Source: Nocardia flavorosea (GTDB lineage: Bacteria > Actinomycetota > Actinomycetes > Mycobacteriales > Mycobacteriaceae). From it: DNA of 64,000 nucleotides. Numbering within the stretch: the stretch's first letter is position 1; each line of letters begins with the position of its first letter. Shown in pieces: positions 24,094-31,458 of the stretch. Location of the stretch: the NCBI RefSeq assembly GCF_015477805.1, contig NZ_JADLQL010000004.1, positions 372,001 through 436,000 on the forward strand, in the 5' to 3' direction. Made by a program: the position numbers and the translations under genes. Below the pieces are notes generated by a model. It saw only the letters and a program-made list of their open reading frames with translations. It was not told where the DNA came from and made no database searches.

Positions 24094-26265
24094 CTAGGCA
24101 GGCGCCGACGCGACGACTTGTTCGGGCGGAAGATCCGCCGGGGACTCGGCGGCAGCCGCGGCCCCCGCCTCGGACTTCTCGATTCCCGGCGGGTGGACGA
24201 AGCCGACGAAATTCCCGAATTCGCCGTTTCCGTCGCGCATATCGGCCGCCCCGGCCACCGGTTGCAACTGGCCGTCCACCACGGCTTCGAGCGTGCCGCT
24301 GGTATCGGTGCCGAACACGACCAACAGCGCCGTCCGGTCCTCCCAGACGCCGACATCGCCGGTCATCAACTGATGTGGATCGACCCGTGTCCCGATCTCC
24401 TTGTCATCCGTCCACGTGACCTTCGTATTCGCGTATGCCTCCTTGGCATCGGTCGCAGCGGCGTTTCCGAACGCAGCGTCCAGCGCCTGCGCGACCACCG
24501 CCGAAACTTCCTGGGTCCGTCCGTCGGGGAAGGTGTAGACGACATTGCCCTCGCCGTGGGCGGGCGGTTTGCCCGTCGTGGCCGGCCCCTGGGTGGCCGG
24601 AGGTACGGGCGGCCGCGCCGCCGGCGACTGAGCGCCGGCCGGCGCCGCCGAGGCCGGTGGCGCGGCAGGTGCGACAGCGGGCATCGCCGCGGCCGCCGGT
24701 GCCTGCGCCGGGACCTGGTCCTCGCGACGACGACGCCGGGGTTCGTCGGGTACCTGGGCACGCTGCTGCTTCGCGCCCATGGCGCCCATCATCGCCTGCA
24801 TCATCATCGGGAGCATCATCGATTCGAGCCCGGAACCGGCCGTACCCTGCATGGCGGCGGCGGGTGTGGCCGCGGTGCGGGCCGCCGCGGCGTCCCGGCC
24901 CAGTTGCTCCAGTTGCTGCTGTGCCGCCTTGTCGGCCTGATCCGCCTTGTCCGCCGCCGAACCCGGCGCGGTGTCGTCGGCATCGCCGCCCAGGTCGATG
25001 GGTGTCGGCGGTTTCACGGTCGAGGGATCGAGTCCGGGTGTGGTCGGCGTGGTCGGTGCGGTCGGGATGGTCGGCACCGTGGGGGTGGTGGGAATAGTGG
25101 GGGTGGTGGGGGTTGTGGGAGTTACCGGTTTCTTCGGTTCTTCCGGTGGCTTCGTTTCCGCCGCCAACGCTGCGAACAGTTCCGCGTATGCCCCCATGAT
25201 CGATTCGGCACCCGCGTATGCCCCCTCGATGATCGAGAACGTATACGAGTCCTCCGTAAAACTGCCATCGGCACCATAGGTTTCCGGGAAACCGAATACC
25301 GGAATCTCTGCACCGGCGGTACTCTGATGAACGGCGCTGATCCTTTCGACGTTCTGCGGATGAATCACCGCGAACTTGCCCACAGCACTCACCGAGCTGC
25401 GAATATCATTCTTACCTGCATCGCAGTACTCAACCGTTCTTTTGACCGCTTTCGCGACCTGATCATCGGAACTGCGCAGATTCTCGAACCCGATCTCCAG
25501 GTCTTGGACGCGTTGCGTATAACTCGGTATTCCGGCCTTTTCCGGGTCGGCAATCTTTCCCGGCAATGCCAATTCATCGGGCAAGCTCGATTCGGTGGGA
25601 TCCTTGCCGAAACTTTTCCATATCCCGTTGTAGAGGTCCGGCAGTGTCCGATAATTCTGCTGCATGGGCTCGCTGAAAGTCAGACCTTCCGGCCACCGGG
25701 CTTTGGTGGGATCCGGCATGAGAATATCGGGCATCCGCTCCGGCTTCTGCTCCGAACCGATCGGTGACACCGGGATATCTCCGACCGCCGGCTGCTCGGC
25801 GCCCTCCGAACCGCCGAAATCGACCGTCTCCTGCCAATAGAAGAGACTCGCGCCGACCCCCGCACCCAGCGAACCCATCCCTCTGTTCGGTAGCTGCCGG
25901 CGGACCGACCTCAAATAGCCCCCGCCCGAGCCCCGGAACAGACCTCCGCCGCCCATTCGTCCTCGAACCAGCGCGGTGCCGCTCCGCCTCGTGAAGTTGC
26001 TGATCGCCGTCCGTCCGGCCGCGGAAAGCCCACCTCGTAAAGCGGCACCCCCGATTCCCCCCAGCGCCCCGCCCAGCGCTCCCATCGCCATGGCAGCGCC
26101 GATATCTTCGCCCTGCGCCCAGGCGGAAAGCCCGCCGACAGCGGCTCCCGCAGCAGCCGCGCCGAGCGGCCCCCCCACAGCGAACCCGACAACACTCGCC
26201 GCGCCTACCGCAAGAGTGTCCCAGTTGTCGCCGACCCAACCGCCGACGGCATCGAAAAGGCCCAC
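24094..26265 (-). CDS. Large modular protein with variable N-terminus and conserved C-terminal domain (copy 3)
   Basis: 723 residues. Head of Gly/Ala-rich hydrophobic segments (WDTLAVGAASVVGFAVGG, GALGGALGGIGGAALRGG), a unique mixed region (about 150-370, with somewhat AT-richer DNA), a TPTTPT repeat linker (about 375-405), a Met-rich segment (MMLPMMMQAMMGAMG, about 480), an Arg-rich patch (RRRRRE) and the shared C-terminal domain (about 572-700: FPDGRTQEVSAVVAQALDAA, TGDVGVWEDRTALLVVFG, FVGFVHPPG). GTG at 26265 has GTAGGTG upstream and lies 4 nt after a small open frame. First large gene of operon 1. Function unknown. Confidence 0.75.
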   Translation of the reverse strand: MGLFDAVGGWVGDNWDTLAVGAASVVGFAVGGPLGAAAAGAAVGGLSAWAQGEDIGAAMAMGALGGALGGIGGAALRGGLSAAGRTAISNFTRRSGTALVRGRMGGGGLFRGSGGGYLRSVRRQLPNRGMGSLGAGVGASLFYWQETVDFGGSEGAEQPAVGDIPVSPIGSEQKPERMPDILMPDPTKARWPEGLTFSEPMQQNYRTLPDLYNGIWKSFGKDPTESSLPDELALPGKIADPEKAGIPSYTQRVQDLEIGFENLRSSDDQVAKAVKRTVEYCDAGKNDIRSSVSAVGKFAVIHPQNVERISAVHQSTAGAEIPVFGFPETYGADGSFTEDSYTFSIIEGAYAGAESIMGAYAELFAALAAETKPPEEPKKPVTPTTPTTPTIPTTPTVPTIPTAPTTPTTPGLDPSTVKPPTPIDLGGDADDTAPGSAADKADQADKAAQQQLEQLGRDAAAARTAATPAAAMQGTAGSGLESMMLPMMMQAMMGAMGAKQQRAQVPDEPRRRRREDQVPAQAPAAAAMPAVAPAAPPASAAPAGAQSPAARPPVPPATQGPATTGKPPAHGEGNVVYTFPDGRTQEVSAVVAQALDAAFGNAAATDAKEAYANTKVTWTDDKEIGTRVDPHQLMTGDVGVWEDRTALLVVFGTDTSGTLEAVVDGQLQPVAGAADMRDGNGEFGNFVGFVHPPGIEKSEAGAAAAAESPADLPPEQVVASAPA
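25040..25130. repeat. 9-bp tandem repeats coding TPT units
   Basis: Imperfect 9-bp units (GTGGTGGGN type on the plus strand) encode the TPTTPTTPTIPTTPT linker of the 24094 protein. Such repeats change length easily by slippage. Confidence 0.75.
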
Positions 26266-26269
26266 CGGG

Positions 26270-26365
26270 TCACCTACCCATGATCAGTTCGAGGGCGGGA
26301 GCGTCCACAATACGGACAATCGTCATCGAAGGCCGAACTGACTCCGGAACAGCGTTTCCCGACAC
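26270..26365 (-). CDS. 31-residue small ORF preceding operon 1
   Basis: GTG at 26365 has a textbook GGAAGGAG ribosome-binding site with 6-nt spacing. The peptide (MSGNAVPESVRPS, then MTIVRIVDAPALELIMGR) ends 4 nt before the GTG of the 24094 gene. It may be a leader peptide that couples translation, or simply a small protein. No homologue is recognised. Confidence 0.45.
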   Translation of the reverse strand: MSGNAVPESVRPSMTIVRIVDAPALELIMGR

Positions 26366-26387
26366 TCGAGACTCCTTCCCGATCTCG

Positions 26388-26419
26388 CCCTTATTCTCAA
26401 GGATTCCCATCACAGGGAA
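26388..26419. promoter_or_regulatory. TTCCC-N6-GGGAA palindrome, copy 4, with CCCTTATT-N-TCAAGG tail (operon 1 / divergent)
   Basis: CCCTTATTCTCAAGG at 26388-26402 followed by the perfect dyad TTCCC-ATCACA-GGGAA at 26404-26419. It lies between divergently transcribed operon 1 (minus) and the VirB6-like gene (plus), so it may control both the T7SS-type and T4SS-type genes. Confidence 0.6.
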
Positions 26420-26528
26420 CCGGGTCCGCGCGTGGCGCGCAAAAATACATGTCTCGGGACCAACCACAGCGCTTGGAGCCGACTCGGCCCGATGGATAGG
26501 AACTGCGACCGAACAGGAGGAAGGCCGG

Positions 26529-26618
26529 ATGATCCTCCGTTGCGCCGAACTGGAACATCTCGGAGGGACTGCCCGCAGCGGCTTTCTTCGACGGCCGGTG
26601 AAAGTCGTGGATCGTTGA
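26529..26618 (+). CDS. 29-residue small ORF translationally coupled to the VirB6-like gene
   Basis: ATG at 26529 follows a near-perfect AGGAGGAAGG. The peptide (MILRCAELEHLGG, TARSGFLRRPVKVVDR) stops with TGA at 26616-26618, overlapping the TTG start of the next gene (TTGA). Arrangement suggests ribosomes terminate and reinitiate. No family recognised. Confidence 0.45.
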   Translation: MILRCAELEHLGGTARSGFLRRPVKVVDR

Positions 26619-29005
26619 GCAACACACCGACTGCACCTCCGCCGGACCTCGATCATTCCGACTCCACCACCCGGAATGTGCCGGTTCCTCCACCGGTTCC
26701 CGGTTCCACACGAGACAGTTACAGCGCCGACTCGCTCGACACCAGGTCGATGACGGAGAAGCCGCGAAGGGATACGAACGCGGATCCGTCCTCGTGGTAT
26801 CCCGACGTGCTCGTCCTCCGCTGGCGCACCTGGCTCGAGGCCCGGCCCTGGCGTCGCAGGACACTGTGGATACTCGGGCTGCTGACTGCCTTCGTCATTT
26901 TCCCGGCACTCGTCGGAGTGGTGGTCGCGACGGCGCAACCAGGCAGCGGAGTGTCCCAGATCGACGGCTTGAGCTGGATGAACGTGCGCGATTCGCAGGG
27001 TGTCCCGTTGGCCAGCTACAAATTCGACACCGATAAGGGCGGTATCCTCAATCCGGCCAACACCGTGTTGTGGACCCTGCTGAGTATCGAATTCGTCGGC
27101 TACATGGCCATCGTCACCTCCGCGATCTGGGTTATCACCTTCACCTTCAGCTTCGAATGGCTGGATATGTTCGCCTCGGCGCTCAGCGGTACCGCACAGG
27201 CGCTGGTTCGGCAGATCGCCACGCCCATCGTGCTGACCACCGCCGCGACGGTAGGCGCGTTCTTCGTCGCATGGTTCATTGCCCGTGGTCTGCCCACCAA
27301 GGCGACGATGCAGGTGATCACCATGCTCGGCGTGGCGGTGCTCGGCCCGATCTTCCTGGCGGCTCCGCTGGAGGACGTGTTGTCGTCGGACGGGCTGCTG
27401 GTCCAGGGCCGCGATGTCGGGCTTTCGGTGGCGGCCGGACTGAACGGCAACGGCAACCCGAATCCGCAGCAACTCGTCAGCATCATGCAGCATGATCTGG
27501 CCGATAACTTCGCACGTAGACCGGTGCAGGTGTGGAATTTCGGGCATGTGGTCGACAACACGGGAGCCTGTGAGGCCGCGTGGACCTCGAGCATGCTGTC
27601 GGGCGGTGACGTCAAGGACGCCATGGACGACTGCGGTGACGGCGCGGCGCACCACAAAGCAACCCATCCCAGTGTCGGCCAGCTCGGAACCGGGCTCATC
27701 CTGTTGATCTGCAGCACGCTGCTGATGCTTTTCGCGGTGTATCTGGGTCTGAAGGTCACCAAAGCAGCCCTCGACACGATCTACCACGGTTTCATGGCGA
27801 TCTTCGGATTCGCCGCCGGTGGATTCATCTATGGGCCCACGCAGACCTTCCTGGTCCGCAATGTCGTCGATTCGTTCATCGCCGCCGCGAAAATGGCGGC
27901 TTTCACCGTCTTTCTCGGCGTCTACGTGCTGTTTCTCGGCAATGTGTTCGATCAGGCCCAAGGCCAGGTGATGTCGGTGATCGTCATCGCCTGCGCGGTC
28001 GAACTCATCGCGATCTCGCAGGTGCGCAGACTCAACCGGAGCCTGGAACGCGGCAACAACTGGGTCGCGAATCGGTTCTCCCTGGCCATCCAAGGCGGCT
28101 CGGGCGGTGGCGGCGGTGGCGGCGGCGGAAGCGCGCTGGGTATGGGCGGAGCCCAGCTTCCGGGCGGTGGCGGGGGTATCGGCGGCCTCGCGGCACTGGC
28201 TGCGCTCAACACCGTCAACGCCTCGCCGTTGGTCGGGTGGCTGGCCATGCGCACGCCCAACCCACTGAATCCGCTGGCACGCAGCAAGAAACTATCCGAC
28301 CTCGCGAACTACCAGTCCGCCCAGGCCCGGCTGCAAGGGCATATGTGGGCCCAGGGCAGCCGGACCAACTGGATGGATAAGGCGATGCGGCGCGAGGGCA
28401 ACCACGCGGGCACGGTCTGGGGGCTGGCCAATGCCATCGACGGACTCGGCGACAGCAACGTGCCCGAAGCCCACTGGCCGGCGATCTTGCAGCTGTTCGG
28501 CCACACCGATTACGAGATCGAACAGGTGCAGCGGGCGCGGGCGGTGCAGGGGGCCACGACGTCCAAGAATACGTTCAGCTTCCTGCCGCTCCAAAAAGCG
28601 ATCGCCACAGCGAACGCGGTCGAGAACCATCTGGACCAAGACCCCATCGCGCGCAACGCGTTTGCTTCGTGGGCGGTGATCGCCGGTACCAACTTCAGGC
28701 GACATACCCGTGCCCCGGCGCCGGGCGCCGTGCTCGACCAAGGGTTCATAAACCGGGTTCGCCGGAACTGGGATTCGGATGTAAACCTGCGGCGTGCGAT
28801 CACCCCCGACGAATGGAACACGGTGGGCCGCGATACCCGCTGGGCGATCGGCACCGAAGTCGCTAACGGCTTCTACAATGCCGCGGAGCGGCACCGCATC
28901 AGCCCGACCGACGCCAACCGCCGCGAACTCATGCGGTGGACCGGCCGCATGGCCAACCTCGATCACCTGCATCCGGATATGGGCCTGGACCCCTGGGATC
29001 CGTAA
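26615..29005 (+). CDS. VirB6/TrbL-like polytopic membrane protein of a type IV secretion module
   Basis: 796 residues from a TTG at 26615, chosen because it overlaps the stop of a well-initiated small ORF; longer in-frame starts (26432, 26492) add sequence of non-protein character. After a Pro/Ser-rich cytoplasmic head there are about eight hydrophobic spans (for example LGLLTAFVIFPALVGVVVA, TPIVLTTAATVGAFFVAWF, LILLICSTLLMLFAVYLGL), with a cysteine-containing extracytoplasmic loop between the first and second groups. A Gly-rich linker then leads to a soluble basic C-terminal region of about 280 residues. This is the layout of VirB6/TrbL/TcpH-type channel proteins. It is divergent from operon 1 and convergent with the rest of the type IV module. 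Confidence 0.65.
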   Translation: MSNTPTAPPPDLDHSDSTTRNVPVPPPVPGSTRDSYSADSLDTRSMTEKPRRDTNADPSSWYPDVLVLRWRTWLEARPWRRRTLWILGLLTAFVIFPALVGVVVATAQPGSGVSQIDGLSWMNVRDSQGVPLASYKFDTDKGGILNPANTVLWTLLSIEFVGYMAIVTSAIWVITFTFSFEWLDMFASALSGTAQALVRQIATPIVLTTAATVGAFFVAWFIARGLPTKATMQVITMLGVAVLGPIFLAAPLEDVLSSDGLLVQGRDVGLSVAAGLNGNGNPNPQQLVSIMQHDLADNFARRPVQVWNFGHVVDNTGACEAAWTSSMLSGGDVKDAMDDCGDGAAHHKATHPSVGQLGTGLILLICSTLLMLFAVYLGLKVTKAALDTIYHGFMAIFGFAAGGFIYGPTQTFLVRNVVDSFIAAAKMAAFTVFLGVYVLFLGNVFDQAQGQVMSVIVIACAVELIAISQVRRLNRSLERGNNWVANRFSLAIQGGSGGGGGGGGGSALGMGGAQLPGGGGGIGGLAALAALNTVNASPLVGWLAMRTPNPLNPLARSKKLSDLANYQSAQARLQGHMWAQGSRTNWMDKAMRREGNHAGTVWGLANAIDGLGDSNVPEAHWPAILQLFGHTDYEIEQVQRARAVQGATTSKNTFSFLPLQKAIATANAVENHLDQDPIARNAFASWAVIAGTNFRRHTRAPAPGAVLDQGFINRVRRNWDSDVNLRRAITPDEWNTVGRDTRWAIGTEVANGFYNAAERHRISPTDANRRELMRWTGRMANLDHLHPDMGLDPWDP

Positions 29006-29015
29006 GGCGGCGAGA

Positions 29016-29069
29016 GGCCGGCCGCGGACCGGAGACAAGTTCCCGGACCGGGGCTCCGCACGGCCGGCC
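29016..29069. terminator. Bidirectional hairpin between convergent genes
   Basis: GGCCGGCCG at 29016-29024 pairs with 29061-29069; the 36-nt loop has further GC pairing. It lies between the converging ends of the VirB6-like and NlpC/P60 genes. Confidence 0.5.
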
Positions 29070-29099
29070 CGGAATGCCGTCCCAGGAAGGCCGGAGCCG

Positions 29100-30575
29100 C
29101 TATGCCCAGCGAGCCGCCTGGTAGCTGGAGGGCAAGGCAGCCACCCGGACGACGTCGCCGGTTCGCGGCGCGTGCACCACCTTGCCGTCACCGATGTACA
29201 TCATCACGTGACCGGGGCCGTCGCTCTTGAAACTGCTGGAGGGGAATATCAGATCACCGGGTTGGACCTGCCCGGGAGGCACTTTGGGGAGCGAGCGATA
29301 CTGGTCGGCCGCCACGCGCGGAATACTGACTCCTGCGGCCCTGGCCGCGTACTGCGTCAGGCCCGAGCAGTCGAAATTGTTCGGCCCTTCGGCACCCCAT
29401 ACATAGGGATCACCGATCTGGGCGAGCGCCACCTCGACAGCCTTGCGTGCCTGCGCGGACCCGCCCGCCCCCACGGTGGTGCCACCACCGCCGGTGCCGC
29501 CGAGATTCATATATCCTTTCGGGACATCCTGCCCGGCGATGTTGTACAGGTACTGGTTGGTCAGTTTGTCGATTGCCGCGGCGGTTTCGTTCGCATTGGT
29601 CTGGCCGCCCGAAACGATGCCGTGTGCTTTCTTCAGCGCCCTGGTGAGGATCTCGCGGACCTTTTGCTGTCCTTCTTTGGTGTAGGCCTGCGGCCCGAGT
29701 TCCGCGAGCGCCACGTTCACTTCCCGGATCAGGGAGGTGACGGCCTTCTTGTCCACGGAATTGTCCCCGGCCAGCCGCTTGATGTAGTTGGCGAGCTGAT
29801 TGTCCAGATTGTTGAACGCCGTGGCGGCATTCTTCTGGAACAACTGGCGCGCCTTGACCATCCGCGCCGTCTCCCCCGATGCACCGGTCGATCCGGGAGA
29901 CGAGCCGTCCGACGACTCTTCGGTGAGGCCCAGTTCCTCGCGTAGTTTCTTGACCTGGGGGTCGTCGGTGGGCCCGTCGCCGTACACTTCGGCCAGCAGA
30001 TCCAGGGCTTCGAGCGCCTTCTGCGCCTCCGGTGACATCTGTCCTTCGGCCGCCGGCTGTCCACCGCCCGAACCGCCTCCCAGCAGCCCCGCCAGCGCCG
30101 AGCCGAGGATCGGCAGCAGACCCGCGCCGGCCATGAGCGCCATCGGCGCCATGGTCGACAGCATCTCCGGATCGACCGGCAGACCACCGTTCTCCGGCTC
30201 TCTCTCCTCCGCGGGCCGATGTTCCGCCGGCGGCGGCGTTGCGGCCGGTGCGGGTGAAGCGGGGGCCCCCGGCCCGGCCTGCGGACCGGGTGTTCCGGGC
30301 GCTGATACGGCTGTTCCCGGCGTCCGGGCGCCGGAAACAGGTACCGCGCCCGGCGGCGCCGCGGTGCCCGGAGCAGCTACGTTCTGCGGCGTGGAATTCG
30401 CGGCCGAGGGTCCCGGTGCCGGACCGGAACTGTTGCCGTTCCTCCGCCGCCGGCCATCGTTCGGGGACCACGGGGAACCCCAGAGGGTCTCCTCGGCATC
30501 GGCCCCGGTCACCGGATGGGCGTCATCCTCCGGCTCCGCCTCCGCTGCCAGCGGACCGGCCTCGGCGCTCGTCAT
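29100..30575 (-). CDS. NlpC/P60 cell-wall hydrolase of the type IV module (VirB1/TcpG-like role)
   Basis: 491 residues. Pro/Ala-rich low-complexity head (1-130), a hydrophobic Met/Gly segment (MLSTMAPMALMAGAGLLPIL, about 140-175), a helical region (about 185-350), then a C-terminal NlpC/P60 domain with Cys in NFDCSGLTQ (about 402), His in GPGHVMMYIGDG and His in VVHAP; GDLIFP also present. All catalytic positions are intact. In Gram-positive conjugation systems an NlpC/P60 or lysozyme-like enzyme opens the wall for the channel. Its ATG at 30575 overlaps the previous stop by 4 bp (ATGA). Confidence 0.8.
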   Translation of the reverse strand: MTSAEAGPLAAEAEPEDDAHPVTGADAEETLWGSPWSPNDGRRRRNGNSSGPAPGPSAANSTPQNVAAPGTAAPPGAVPVSGARTPGTAVSAPGTPGPQAGPGAPASPAPAATPPPAEHRPAEEREPENGGLPVDPEMLSTMAPMALMAGAGLLPILGSALAGLLGGGSGGGQPAAEGQMSPEAQKALEALDLLAEVYGDGPTDDPQVKKLREELGLTEESSDGSSPGSTGASGETARMVKARQLFQKNAATAFNNLDNQLANYIKRLAGDNSVDKKAVTSLIREVNVALAELGPQAYTKEGQQKVREILTRALKKAHGIVSGGQTNANETAAAIDKLTNQYLYNIAGQDVPKGYMNLGGTGGGGTTVGAGGSAQARKAVEVALAQIGDPYVWGAEGPNNFDCSGLTQYAARAAGVSIPRVAADQYRSLPKVPPGQVQPGDLIFPSSSFKSDGPGHVMMYIGDGKVVHAPRTGDVVRVAALPSSYQAARWA

Positions 30576-31396
30576 AGCTCACCACCCAACACCCGTTTGA
30601 ACCGGGTACCACCGGTGTCCGGAAGCGGCACCCGGAAGAAGCGTCCGCTTCCGGGCTCCCCGGTCACCATCTCGCCCGCGCTCACCGCGATCCCTACACG
30701 TGTAGCAGCATTCTCACGGTAGTCCCAGAAAACCAGGTCCCCAGCGGTGACGGCAGTGGCCGCGACCTGCTGTCCGCAATACGCCTGGCGCCCCACTGTT
30801 TCCGGGAGCAACACCGCGCGCCGCGGCCCGCCGGGGTCGCCGCACCCGCTGGGCGCGGAATCCGACCCCGGCGGGGCGGCCCCCGGAGCACACTGCCCCG
30901 TCAGTGCCGCGGCGGAAGCCGCGTAGACCACATCACGGACCAGGGCCGCCGGATCACCGGACCCCTCGTTCGCGTAGCGGAGCGCGAGGTGCTGGGCGCA
31001 GGCCACGGCCGCGCCGGAGTTCGGCGTCTGAATCGCATCGGGTCGCTGGTAGGGCGCGGAACGCATGGCCGTGACGCAGGTCCGGTAGCGGTCGGGGATA
31101 TCGCGATCGCGCGGATCCAGGGTCATCGAAGAGTACGGGTTGGTACTCGGGAGAGCGGACTGCGTAACGGCCGGCTCGGATGTCCGGACCGGAGATGTGG
31201 TCGCGGTGACGGTGACGGACGGGTCCGGGCCGAGCGCACTGTCACATTGATTACGGAAATCGTTCGCGCCGTGGCTGAACATATTCCCCAGCGCGATCAG
31301 CGGGCTGAACAGGCAGCACCCACAGGTCACCGAACCCACTATCAGCAGGACCAGCAACTTCCGGTCGCGCCCACTATCTCCTGTTATCGACGGCAC
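30572..31396 (-). CDS. Membrane-anchored degenerate NlpC/P60-like protein
   Basis: 274 residues: basic N-terminus, one membrane span (LLVLLIVGSVTCGCCLFSPLIA cut here as LLVLLIVGSV, about 14-38), a Thr/Ser/Pro stretch, a helical middle (AACAQHLALRYANEGSG) and a C-terminal strand set GDLVFWDYRENAATRVGIAV typical of NlpC/P60. The usual His before VGI is Arg here, and the usual DCSG nucleophile motif is replaced by YCGQQV, so hydrolase activity is doubtful. GTG at 31396 has GGGAG at 7 nt. Probably a structural or regulatory partner of the intact hydrolase encoded next to it. Confidence 0.6.
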   Translation of the reverse strand: MPSITGDSGRDRKLLVLLIVGSVTCGCCLFSPLIALGNMFSHGANDFRNQCDSALGPDPSVTVTATTSPVRTSEPAVTQSALPSTNPYSSMTLDPRDRDIPDRYRTCVTAMRSAPYQRPDAIQTPNSGAAVACAQHLALRYANEGSGDPAALVRDVVYAASAAALTGQCAPGAAPPGSDSAPSGCGDPGGPRRAVLLPETVGRQAYCGQQVAATAVTAGDLVFWDYRENAATRVGIAVSAGEMVTGEPGSGRFFRVPLPDTGGTRFKRVLGGEL

Positions 31397-31458
31397 GGCT
31401 GCACTCCCGCCCGGCTAGTAGGCGCTGGAGCGACAACCGGGATGCGTCACCGGGCCGA

